A DNA stretch of 40,600 nucleotides from a virus. The first letter of the stretch is position 1, and every line of letters starts with the position of its first letter. The translations under genes were made by a program, and so were the position numbers. Under the pieces are notes generated by a model. It did no database searches. It worked only from the letters and a program-made list of their open reading frames with translations, and was not told where the DNA came from. The stretch covers positions 1 to 40,600 of IMG/VR virus record IMGVR_UViG_3300036944_000095; one strand, written 5' to 3'. Positions 28,606 through 35,266 of the stretch are shown in pieces.

Positions 28606-28682
28606 GATCCCATAGCTCAACTGGATAGAGCAAAAGACTTCTAATCTTTAGGTTGTAGGTTCGAGTCCTACTGGGATCACCA
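28606..28682 (+). tRNA. tRNA-Arg (anticodon UCU), CCA encoded
   Basis: The acceptor GATCCCA/TGGGATC (28606-28612 with 28672-28678) has discriminator A and an encoded CCA. The D stem is GCTC/GAGC. The anticodon stem AAAGA/TCTTT has loop CTTCTAA, giving anticodon UCU at 28640-28642. The T stem GTAGG/CCTAC encloses TTCGAGT. All stems pair fully, so the gene looks functional. It decodes AGA/AGG. Confidence 0.95.
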
Positions 28683-28697
28683 AGTTTCACAATGATA

Positions 28698-28714
28698 TGT
28701 CGGACGGTCCGACA
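28698..28714 (+). repeat. 17-bp dyad TGTCGGACGGTCCGACA, copy 6
   Basis: Identical to copies 1 and 2. It lies between the tRNA and the rIIA-like gene, ending 13 nt before that gene's ATG. Confidence 0.85.
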
Positions 28715-28727
28715 GATGGAGTAAATC

Positions 28728-30671
28728 ATGCAGACGAATACAAATCTACGTGTGGTTGAGAACAACAGCCACTCATCCAAGGACTTCACGATCCAAGCAT
28801 CAGGCAAGATGTTCCACATGGTTATCTCTGGCCTCTACTCGAACAAGCCACAGTCAATCACCCGTGAGATTTGGTCCAATGCTTTTGATGCACACTCAAT
28901 GGTGGACAAGCAGGACGTACCCTTCGAGGTCAGCTTCCCTACGTCACTGAACCCTGTGTTCTCATGCCGTGACTTCGGTGCAGGTATTGCACACGAGAAC
29001 ATGGAGGGTTTCTATACGGTGCTTGGTCACTCCACCAAGGAGGATACCAACAAGGCTGTGGGCAAGTGGGGTGTGGGCCGTATGTCACCTATGTCATACA
29101 CTGACACATTCTCTGTGGTGTCCCGTCACAAGGGCATGGTGGCATACTACTCCATCCAGCTTGGGCCTGATGGATCACCACAGCTTCACGTTCTGGCTGA
29201 GCCTATGCCCACCAATGAACCTGACGGACTTGAGGTATCCTTCCCCGTGAAGCGTGAGGATATCGCATCCTTCCAACGTGCAGCAGAGGTTGTGTCATAC
29301 GGCTTCAAGGTTCCACCCACTGTGAAGAACTCGCAGGAGAAGCAGTTCCAGCCTATCACTAAGTCCTTCACTGGGGATGGCTACTACTTCTACAACGATA
29401 GCCGACTGTCTGGACCCTATGCACAGATGGGTTGTGTCCTCTATCCTATCTCTGGAGCTGTCCTCAATGCTGGCCTACTGCCTAGCAACAACCGCAACAT
29501 CGTGTATGAGTTTGACATTGGTGACCTTGAGGTTACTGCATCCCGTGAGGCACTGAGCTACGGTCCGAATGACCCTACCCTCAAGAGCTTGGAGAAGAAG
29601 CTCAAGCTGGCAAAGAGTGGTATGGTTGCTGAGGCACAGAAGGAGATTGACGCTCAGCCTTCAATGTATCGTGCCATGAAGCTGGTCATCAAGTACAGCC
29701 GACTGCTTGGTGATACTGGATACCACTGGCAGGGTCTGCCTGTTAAGACAAGTGCCATAGACTTGAAGTATCCTCACATGGCATACCATGTGGGCAGCAA
29801 GGGGTGGAACAACAAGACCATTGGGTTTGGCCTTGATCATAGCGTCTATGCAGGGTCTGACTACACCATCTATGTGCAGGACTTGAAGGACAGGAAGGGT
29901 AATGCACGAGCCGCTACCCGTATTGCTGCTGCACTCAAGAGCAACGAGCGTTACATCTGGGTCAAGCTAGAGTTGGACAGACCTGAGACAAAGACTAGTC
30001 TTGACCAGATGATCCACGACCTTGGCTACCCAGTGGTGTACGTCAAGAACTTGCCTGATGATGGACCTATTGTGTCTGGCAAAAGGGGTAAGTTGTCTGT
30101 GTCTACTCTTGTCAGGGATCGTCGTGTTCCCCATGACCTGTCCACCGAGGACTTTGACAATGGTGGATACTTCTACCCAATGTTAGACGGTAATTATCCT
30201 GAACACCTTATGACCCTACGCACCCTCATTGAGCAGCAGTTGGGTATGCCAGTCATCCTCGTGCCTAAGCCTATGTGGAAGAAGTTTGAGACTGCTACAC
30301 AGTGGAAGCCACTACTCCCAAAGGTGGACGCTATGATCAAGCAGTATGCAGCCGCAGCACAGATTGTGTTGGGTAACCAGTATGCTTGCTACCCATTCAC
30401 AAGACTGCGTGGATTGAGTGGTTGCAAGGGTATCCTTGCCCAGTTCTCACGGCAGACAGAGGGTGCGGCTACCACACAGTTCATGGGCCTAGGTCAGTCT
30501 GTCTGGGACAAGCAGTTCCAGCGCCTAAGCCTGCCACTAATTAACAACGACAGGGTTATCACAGAGTACAACAATGTACTTGACAAGTATCCCCTGTTGA
30601 AGTTATACGAAGGGGGTGAGAAGATGAAGACTCACTTCCTGCACTACGTCAACCTCATCGACAACGCATAA
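28728..30671 (+). CDS. rIIA-like: rIIA-like protein (GHKL-type ATPase)
   Basis: The protein has 647 residues. GHKL ATP-binding motifs are visible near the N-terminus: ITREIWSNAFDAHSMVDKQD (N box), CRDFGAGIAHENMEGFY (G1-like DxGxG), and GKWGVGRMSPMSYTDTFSVV (G2 / GxGxxS-like). The rest matches the layout of T4 rIIA-like proteins in other phages. It is followed by the rIIB partner. In T4 these proteins affect lysis inhibition and exclusion by a prophage; the function in other phages is unknown. It is set directly behind dyad copy 6 with GGAGTAAATC before the ATG. Confidence 0.75.
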   Translation: MQTNTNLRVVENNSHSSKDFTIQASGKMFHMVISGLYSNKPQSITREIWSNAFDAHSMVDKQDVPFEVSFPTSLNPVFSCRDFGAGIAHENMEGFYTVLGHSTKEDTNKAVGKWGVGRMSPMSYTDTFSVVSRHKGMVAYYSIQLGPDGSPQLHVLAEPMPTNEPDGLEVSFPVKREDIASFQRAAEVVSYGFKVPPTVKNSQEKQFQPITKSFTGDGYYFYNDSRLSGPYAQMGCVLYPISGAVLNAGLLPSNNRNIVYEFDIGDLEVTASREALSYGPNDPTLKSLEKKLKLAKSGMVAEAQKEIDAQPSMYRAMKLVIKYSRLLGDTGYHWQGLPVKTSAIDLKYPHMAYHVGSKGWNNKTIGFGLDHSVYAGSDYTIYVQDLKDRKGNARAATRIAAALKSNERYIWVKLELDRPETKTSLDQMIHDLGYPVVYVKNLPDDGPIVSGKRGKLSVSTLVRDRRVPHDLSTEDFDNGGYFYPMLDGNYPEHLMTLRTLIEQQLGMPVILVPKPMWKKFETATQWKPLLPKVDAMIKQYAAAAQIVLGNQYACYPFTRLRGLSGCKGILAQFSRQTEGAATTQFMGLGQSVWDKQFQRLSLPLINNDRVITEYNNVLDKYPLLKLYEGGEKMKTHFLHYVNLIDNA

Positions 30672-30680
30672 GGAGCAACC

Positions 30681-31547
30681 ATGCGTATTCCATATACACT
30701 CTCCCAAGACAGCATCACCGTCTTTGCTGGTGGCAAGATGCACACTGTCCTGTCTGGACACAAGAACTTTGACCTGCTGCGGGATCACCTCAAGCAGGCT
30801 GAACATTCCATCGAAGTGATCATGCGTCTGGCTGACCGTGAGCAGAACATCCGTGACTCTGCCGCTGGCTCTAAGGTGGAGATTGTTCACGGCACTGTGT
30901 ACTACGAGGGCCAAGAGCTTAACAACACACTGACTAACAAGCTGCTGAGCCTGTTGGATGAAGGCTTCGATGTTACACCGTGGGTCAAGTTCCTTGAGAA
31001 CCTGATGCTGAACCCATCCTTCCGTTCACGGGAATGTCTGTTTGGTTTCTTGGAGAACTTCAATGCACCAATCACACAAGCGGGTAACTTCATTGCCTTC
31101 AAGCGTATCCGTCAGGACTGGATGGACATTCACTCTGGGACTATGGACAACAGCGTAGGCACTGTAGTAAAGATGGACCGTGCGAAGGTTGACGACGACC
31201 CACAGCACACCTGTTCATCTGGCTTGCACGTTTGTGCTGACCAGTACCTGACACACTTTGCTGATGCAGCCAACTCCCGCACGGTGGTGGTTGAGGTTAA
31301 CCCTGCCAATGTGGTTGCGGTTCCCTACGACTACAACTTTGCGAAGATGCGGGTGTGTGAGTACAAGGTGGTCGAGGAGATTGAGCCAGCACGTATCCCA
31401 GAAATCCTTGACAGTGAGATGTATGGTGACTACTATCCTCTTGAGGATGACTTCAACTACCCTGATGAAGAAGATACTGATTTCTGGGATGATGAGGAGG
31501 ATGATGCTGGTAAGTGTGGTGATCCAGACTGCTGGTGTGTGAACTGA
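30681..31547 (+). CDS. rIIB-like: rIIB-like protein
   Basis: The protein has 288 residues. The block NLMLNPSFRSRECLFGFLEN followed by PITQAGNFIAFKRIRQDWMD and a later TCSSGLHVCADQYLTHFADA is the recognisable core of rIIB-like proteins in many phages. The C-terminal 45 residues are acidic (DYYPLEDDFNYPDEEDTDFW) and end in a Cys cluster GKCGDPDCWCVN that may bind metal. It starts 9 nt after the rIIA-like stop with AAGGAGCAACC upstream. Confidence 0.8.
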   Translation: MRIPYTLSQDSITVFAGGKMHTVLSGHKNFDLLRDHLKQAEHSIEVIMRLADREQNIRDSAAGSKVEIVHGTVYYEGQELNNTLTNKLLSLLDEGFDVTPWVKFLENLMLNPSFRSRECLFGFLENFNAPITQAGNFIAFKRIRQDWMDIHSGTMDNSVGTVVKMDRAKVDDDPQHTCSSGLHVCADQYLTHFADAANSRTVVVEVNPANVVAVPYDYNFAKMRVCEYKVVEEIEPARIPEILDSEMYGDYYPLEDDFNYPDEEDTDFWDDEEDDAGKCGDPDCWCVN

Positions 31548-31618
31548 TGAAGTCAATCATGTCGGAAGTGTTAGGGATACTATTCTTTGTAGTAGTATTC
31601 CTGATGATCTTTGCATAG
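31547..31618 (+). CDS. 23-residue membrane peptide
   Basis: The peptide has 23 residues, MKSIMSEVLGILFFVVVFLM IFA, one continuous hydrophobic helix after a short N-terminus. The start overlaps the rIIB-like stop by one base (TGATG). It would be an inner-membrane peptide. The length is below normal calling limits, so it may be noncoding, but the purely hydrophobic composition and coupling favour a gene. Confidence 0.45.
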   Translation: MKSIMSEVLGILFFVVVFLMIFA

Positions 31619-31627
31619 GGTAGTAAG

Positions 31628-31837
31628 ATGTACAGTGTTATCGTAAGAGACGACTTGGGTGTAGTAGCTAGGTCAACCCTTGATGGGTTGGCTGAGGCTG
31701 TCTCCTTTGGCAGAGAAGAAAGCCTAGAAGGTAATAGTATCACCATCTATGAGGCAGTGCAAGACGCAAGTGGCGACATACTACACACCCATAAGGTTCT
31801 CTCTATGGTCATGCCTAAAGAGACACCTTATGTTTAA
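31628..31837 (+). CDS. small early protein, unknown
   Basis: The protein has 69 residues: MYSVIVRDDLGVVARSTLDG, then LAEAVSFGREESLEGNSITI and YEAVQDASGDILHTHKVLSM. The beta-strand/helix alternation suggests a compact domain. AGGGTAGTAAG precedes the ATG. It is the last gene before the noncoding stretch ahead of the integrase, and its 3' end touches the shared 16-mer. No family recognised. Confidence 0.65.
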   Translation: MYSVIVRDDLGVVARSTLDGLAEAVSFGREESLEGNSITIYEAVQDASGDILHTHKVLSMVMPKETPYV

Positions 31838-31852
31838 CCTTAAGTATTATAT
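31837..31852 (-). repeat. 16-bp shared element ATATAATACTTAAGGT, copy 2 (inverted)
   Basis: This is the exact reverse complement of 20655-20670. It lies at the end of the gene before the integrase and next to the palindrome at 31850-31865. The two sites are about 11 kb apart in the genome. Confidence 0.7.
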
Positions 31853-31865
31853 CTCTTAAGAGATA
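31850..31865. promoter_or_regulatory. 16-bp palindrome TATCTCTTAAGAGATA ahead of the integrase
   Basis: A perfect 16-bp palindrome in an AT-rich 113-bp gap (31838-31950), joined to the shared 16-mer by three bases and followed by further TAAGTA-type boxes. It could be an operator controlling the integrase. No clear -35/-10 pair is seen around it. Confidence 0.5.
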
Positions 31866-31950
31866 AGTACCTAAGTAATACATAAAGAGAGAGAGGGTAG
31901 CACATGATGATGACTTATGCAAGTGCTGCCCTCACACAGAAAGGATTACC

Positions 31951-33030
31951 ATGAAGTATACAAAGAAGGTTACCCTAAAGGATGGGTCAACTGTCTATAG
32001 GTTTAGTCCACCTGAGGAAGTCAGGAAGGCTGGTGTCGTTGCCTCTCAAACCTTTGAGGATGGCAGGGCTGCACGTTATGAGATACCCCGACTACTCGAC
32101 AAGATAGCAGCATACCGTAAAGGATATATCAAAGAGGGTAACGTAGGGCCAACGTCCAAGGTCAAACACATCATCAACTACTACCTGTTGTCCAAGCAGT
32201 ATGCTTCCCTTGCCAGTAGTTCGCAACTTAAGTATGAGGCTGAGCTACTCAAGGTGTCTGGTATGTGGTTGGGTGATCTGCCTGTCAACAAGCTGACCGC
32301 TAAGCTGTGCAACGAGGCATACGAACAGTGGGTCACTGAACACTCAGTGGCACGGGCTAATGAACGTGCTAGACTGTTCTCCGTTGTGCTAAACTATGCA
32401 CGATCATTGGACCTTGTGAATGACAACCCAATGGGCAAGGTCAAGAAACTCAAGCACGAACCCTCAACACCCATCTGGAAACAGGATCAGGTTGAGTTGC
32501 TTCTTGAGACAGCCTTCAAGGAGTTCAAGTGGAGAAACGTGGGGCTTCTCGTGATGATGTGCTACGAGTGGGCGCAACGACCCACAGACATCTGCCACCT
32601 GACATGGGACAGGGTTGACCTGACTGCGGCTAGGGTGTCCATCAAGCAGTCCAAGCGTGGGGCCGAGGTGTTCCTGCCCATTGATGAACCCCTGTTGAGT
32701 ATGCTTAAGCAGCAACAGGATGACTGGGGGTTCCAGAAGTTAGTGGTCCCACACCATCGTATAGCTGATGGAGCTTATGTACCGTTGACACCAGTGTACT
32801 TTGGTCCTATACTTCGCTCTATCAAGGTGGCGTGTGGGCTACCAGAGGATTTGAAGATAGGTCACTTGCGTAAGACAGCTATCAATGAGTTCGTGGCAGC
32901 GGGCGTTGACAGCACTGGGATCATGCAGGTGACAGGACACAAGAACATCAGCAGCCTCAACCCATACATGAGGCACACATACAACGGTGCTAAGACAGCA
33001 CAGGGTATTCGTAATGGGAACAAGACATGA
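31951..33030 (+). CDS. int: tyrosine recombinase (integrase)
   Basis: The protein has 359 residues. The catalytic domain shows the tyrosine recombinase set: first Arg in YEWAQRPTDICHLTWDRVDL, a Lys in VSIKQSKRGAEVF, His-x-x-Arg in KIGHLRKTAINEF, His in TGHKNISS and the nucleophile Tyr nine residues later (LNPYMRHT). The N-terminal 170 residues include a core-binding-like helical domain (KLTAKLCNEAYEQWVTEHSV). AAAGGATTACC precedes ATG 31951. It would join phage and host DNA at attachment sites; no att core could be identified. It shares an operator-like 16-mer with the main control region. Confidence 0.88.
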   Translation: MKYTKKVTLKDGSTVYRFSPPEEVRKAGVVASQTFEDGRAARYEIPRLLDKIAAYRKGYIKEGNVGPTSKVKHIINYYLLSKQYASLASSSQLKYEAELLKVSGMWLGDLPVNKLTAKLCNEAYEQWVTEHSVARANERARLFSVVLNYARSLDLVNDNPMGKVKKLKHEPSTPIWKQDQVELLLETAFKEFKWRNVGLLVMMCYEWAQRPTDICHLTWDRVDLTAARVSIKQSKRGAEVFLPIDEPLLSMLKQQQDDWGFQKLVVPHHRIADGAYVPLTPVYFGPILRSIKVACGLPEDLKIGHLRKTAINEFVAAGVDSTGIMQVTGHKNISSLNPYMRHTYNGAKTAQGIRNGNKT

Positions 33031-33242
33031 TCTTCGATAAAAATATTGACCTATCTAGGTATGTACTTAAGTGCCATAACTGTGGTTCAAAAAGGTTACG
33101 TCCTCAAAAGTTTGATCTAGAGTATGGCCTTGCGTTTCGTGATAATGGGGAGTATTGCCTAGAGTGCAGGGATTGTTCTATTGCTGTCTACCCAAAAGAA
33201 GATTTGAAACTTAAACAGCCCACAAAAGGGAACAAGACATGA
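33027..33242 (+). CDS. small zinc-ribbon-like protein
   Basis: The protein has 71 residues. Two Cys pairs, YVLKCHNCGSKRLR and YCLECRDCSIAVYP, are about 27 residues apart, suggesting a zinc-binding treble-clef or ribbon fold. The start overlaps the integrase stop as ATGA, so the two are probably co-translated. It could be an accessory DNA-binding protein for recombination, but that is inference from position. Confidence 0.6.
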   Translation: MIFDKNIDLSRYVLKCHNCGSKRLRPQKFDLEYGLAFRDNGEYCLECRDCSIAVYPKEDLKLKQPTKGNKT

Positions 33243-33334
33243 TGGAATGGGATGAACCCACACACTTCGAGGATGCAATGAGGTACTTCTCTGCATCCCG
33301 CTACAACAGACCTACACAACAAAAGGAAAACACT

Positions 33335-33697
33335 ATGGCTACCAACAAACTCTATCAAATCAATATCTCTGAGGCTACTGCGAAGTACGGACACAAGCTG
33401 GCTGTTGACAGCACTGGCAAGTGGGTCATGGAACTTAAGGGTACTGGCGAGGTTCGGTCCTATGACAAGAGCTTGATCGAAGAGGTTATGCCTTACACGG
33501 TTGCAGTGCAGTTCGAGAGCAACAAGCAAGTCTACCAGTATCTTGCCAACAAGGATCAGGTAGAGCTTAACGCCTTCTACATCTTTGACTCCCCAATGGG
33601 TCGAGCCATTGTACAGGTGACCAAGCTCGACACCAAGTCGTCTGCTGCTACTGTCGAGTTCAAGCCTCTGGCTAAGCTGACGACTGAGCTTGTCTAA
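33335..33697 (+). CDS. hypothetical phage protein of a common type
   Basis: The protein has 120 residues from ATG 33335 (AAAAGGAAAACACT upstream). The frame is open back to 33239, where an ATG overlaps the previous stop (ATGA), so a 152-residue form with 32 extra residues is possible. The core MATNKLYQINISEATAKYGH with KLAVDSTGKWVMELKGTGEV and VEEVMPYTVAVQFE-type sequence is a pattern I know in many phages ('LYQIN ... KLAV.S.GKWVME.KGTGEV ... PYTV'). Function unknown; a beta-rich fold is likely. Confidence 0.7.
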   Translation: MATNKLYQINISEATAKYGHKLAVDSTGKWVMELKGTGEVRSYDKSLIEEVMPYTVAVQFESNKQVYQYLANKDQVELNAFYIFDSPMGRAIVQVTKLDTKSSAATVEFKPLAKLTTELV

Positions 33698-33906
33698 TGT
33701 ATCGCTACTTCCACCGTATCATTGTTGCGCTGAGCGTCTTGATAAATGTTATCCTTGGTGGTGACAACAATCAGACGTTCAGTGCTAGGAACTATGAGTG
33801 GCAGCGGCATGAACTGCCTAACCTCTGCGTGGTGATTGACTTCTTCCTTGGGGAGGATCACTGCATGGAGTGTTGGGTTTACTGGAAAGTTAGGAAGGAT
33901 TGGTAG
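33697..33906 (+). CDS. small membrane-associated phage protein
   Basis: The protein has 69 residues. A hydrophobic N-terminal helix (YFHRIIVALSVLINVILGGD) is followed by NQTFSARNYEWQRHELPNLC and a final HCMECWVYWKVRKDW. The 'LNVILGG--NQTFSAR' and 'DHCMESWVYW' motifs are ones I know from many phage and prophage proteins. They lack a known function. The start overlaps the previous stop (TAATG). Confidence 0.75.
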   Translation: MYRYFHRIIVALSVLINVILGGDNNQTFSARNYEWQRHELPNLCVVIDFFLGEDHCMECWVYWKVRKDW

Positions 33907-34134
33907 ATGACAGAACTAAAAGTTGTGCCTCAGGTTATCGTCAAGAACCTGTACGGACTTAGCCGCAGTAAGGGTGACTGGGTGTTGCTTACACCTGTTA
34001 TGATGGACGACATCAGCAAGCTCGAAGAGATTGTGAATGACATCTTCGACATGATTGATCAGGGTGGTCGCCATGTTTCTCTCTGGACCTTGATGTTCAA
34101 GCCAGAAGATTTCAGCGCGTTTAGGATTGAATGA
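33907..34134 (+). CDS. hypothetical protein
   Basis: The protein has 75 residues: ELKVVPQVIVKNLYGLSRSK, then LLTPVMMDDISKLEEIVNDI and a C-terminal VSLWTLMFKPEDFSAFRIE. Mixed strands and helix, no Cys, no signal, no recognised family. It begins directly after the previous stop and overlaps the next ATG by 4 nt. Confidence 0.6.
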   Translation: MTELKVVPQVIVKNLYGLSRSKGDWVLLTPVMMDDISKLEEIVNDIFDMIDQGGRHVSLWTLMFKPEDFSAFRIE

Positions 34135-34277
34135 TGGTCAGCTTTACCCTAGAGCAACACCTAAGAGAGCTTGGCCTATCACCAGCAAAGAAACCTGAGG
34201 CTAATAGCCCACCGCCACCAAACAAGATTCCCTTCAACGATCCCCGTGATCCTGTAACTGGAGAGGTTCCATTCTGA
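34131..34277 (+). CDS. 48-residue Pro-rich protein
   Basis: The protein has 48 residues: MMVSFTLEQHLRELGLSPAK, then a proline run (NSPPPPNKIPFNDPRDPVTG) and GEVPF. A short helix precedes a disordered Pro-rich tail, possibly a peptide that binds a partner protein. It overlaps both neighbours, by 4 nt at its start and 1 nt at its end. Confidence 0.55.
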   Translation: MMVSFTLEQHLRELGLSPAKKPEANSPPPPNKIPFNDPRDPVTGEVPF

Positions 34278-34477
34278 TGAACACCGTAAACCTATTGACA
34301 CTGGACCAACGCCTAGCTATTGCCAAGGCTTACCTAGACGAGAACATCACGATCCGCACGATTGCTGACCTATCTGGTGCATCAGCTTCTGACATTGCGA
34401 ACATCGCCCGTGAAGTCTTGGGAAAGAAATACTTTAAGACACGCTACAAGAAACCTAAGAGCGAGGCGGTGGCATGA
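34277..34477 (+). CDS. small helix-turn-helix protein
   Basis: The protein has 66 residues: LTLDQRLAIAKAYLDENITI then RTIADLSGASASDIANIARE, which reads as a helix-turn-helix (helix, GAS turn, recognition helix), with a basic C-terminus KYFKTRYKKPKSEAVA. It could be a small DNA-binding regulator. It is the only clear small HTH protein in the right arm and so a candidate partner of the TTAAG or TGTTAACC elements, but no link is shown. Confidence 0.55.
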   Translation: MNTVNLLTLDQRLAIAKAYLDENITIRTIADLSGASASDIANIAREVLGKKYFKTRYKKPKSEAVA

Positions 34478-34740
34478 CACACATCAACTACCCTGAGTAT
34501 CCCCTTATGAACACACCGTCTCCTGTCTTAACTCCACAGGTAGGTGTTATGTTATGCCGTAAGTGCAACAAGGATATGAACCTTGGCATCTACACCAAGC
34601 AGACCTATACGGGTGGCATGGAAGACTTCGCAGGGGATGGCTACTCAAGCACCTTCTCTGCGGGTGGGACAGGTAAGGTTGATGTGTGTTGGAAGTGTCC
34701 TGACTGTGGGCGCAGTGTTACGAAGGGAGCCGCAGAGTGA
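34474..34740 (+). CDS. zinc-ribbon-like protein
   Basis: The protein has 88 residues. Two Cys pairs, VMLCRKCNKDMNLGIY and VDVCWKCPDCGRSVTK, separated by a Gly/Ser/Thr loop, suggest a zinc ribbon. The N-terminal 25 residues look disordered and Pro-rich. The start overlaps the HTH gene stop (ATGA). Role unknown; nucleic acid binding is plausible. Confidence 0.6.
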   Translation: MTHINYPEYPLMNTPSPVLTPQVGVMLCRKCNKDMNLGIYTKQTYTGGMEDFAGDGYSSTFSAGGTGKVDVCWKCPDCGRSVTKGAAE

Positions 34741-35036
34741 ACCTAGATAAGAAAGCCCAAGAGTTTATCGCAGTGAAGCCAAACCTTATGGTCCCTTGGT
34801 TTCTTATGGCAAGCTACTTGTACTACCACGAGAACGAGAGTATGTTCTCTGATGAATACTACGATGCTCTGTCAAAGGAGTTGCTACTTAAGTGGGATCA
34901 GGTTGAGCATAGCCACAAGTACTTGATTGAGGTAGATGACTTGATGGCTGGCAGTATGTACAGACTAAAAGAGTTGGACTACCCTTCTATGTGTAGGGCA
35001 GGGGCGCTATTCTTAATGAAGGAGCTGAAGGAATGA
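34737..35036 (+). CDS. hypothetical protein with ligase-like YY-SD-YDAL motif
   Basis: The protein has 99 residues starting with GTG 34737, which overlaps the previous stop. MVPWFLMASYLYYHENESMF with SDEYYDALSKELLLKWDQVE resembles the N-terminal helical 'YY---P-ISD-EYD-L--EL' segment of NAD-dependent DNA ligases, which occurs alone in some phage proteins. The adenylation domain is missing, so ligase activity is not expected. It is helical throughout. Confidence 0.55.
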   Translation: MNLDKKAQEFIAVKPNLMVPWFLMASYLYYHENESMFSDEYYDALSKELLLKWDQVEHSHKYLIEVDDLMAGSMYRLKELDYPSMCRAGALFLMKELKE

Positions 35037-35266
35037 TTTGTTTTATTGCAGCATGGTTACTGACAGGGTTTGCTAGTGCTATCCACTGGCCCTTTGTTTT
35101 GCGGCGGTCACTGGCAAGAGAACACCCCCTGTTATTCAGTATGGACGAACCTCTGTTAGACTTTTATGAGGCTGAGTTCTGGTTCATAGCAACCCTGATG
35201 ACATCGGTAGGACCAATAGGTTTCCTTGTGACATACTTAACCTGTCGAAAGGATTTCTGGAAATGA
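35033..35266 (+). CDS. small two-segment membrane protein
   Basis: The protein has 77 residues. Hydrophobic segments lie at about 1-18 (MICFIAAWLLTGFASAIHWP) and 50-68 (FWFIATLMTSVGPIGFLVTY), with a charged stretch between. It overlaps both neighbours by 4 nt (ATGA). No family recognised. The position between the ligase-like gene and thyX gives no clue to function. Confidence 0.6.
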   Translation: MICFIAAWLLTGFASAIHWPFVLRRSLAREHPLLFSMDEPLLDFYEAEFWFIATLMTSVGPIGFLVTYLTCRKDFWK

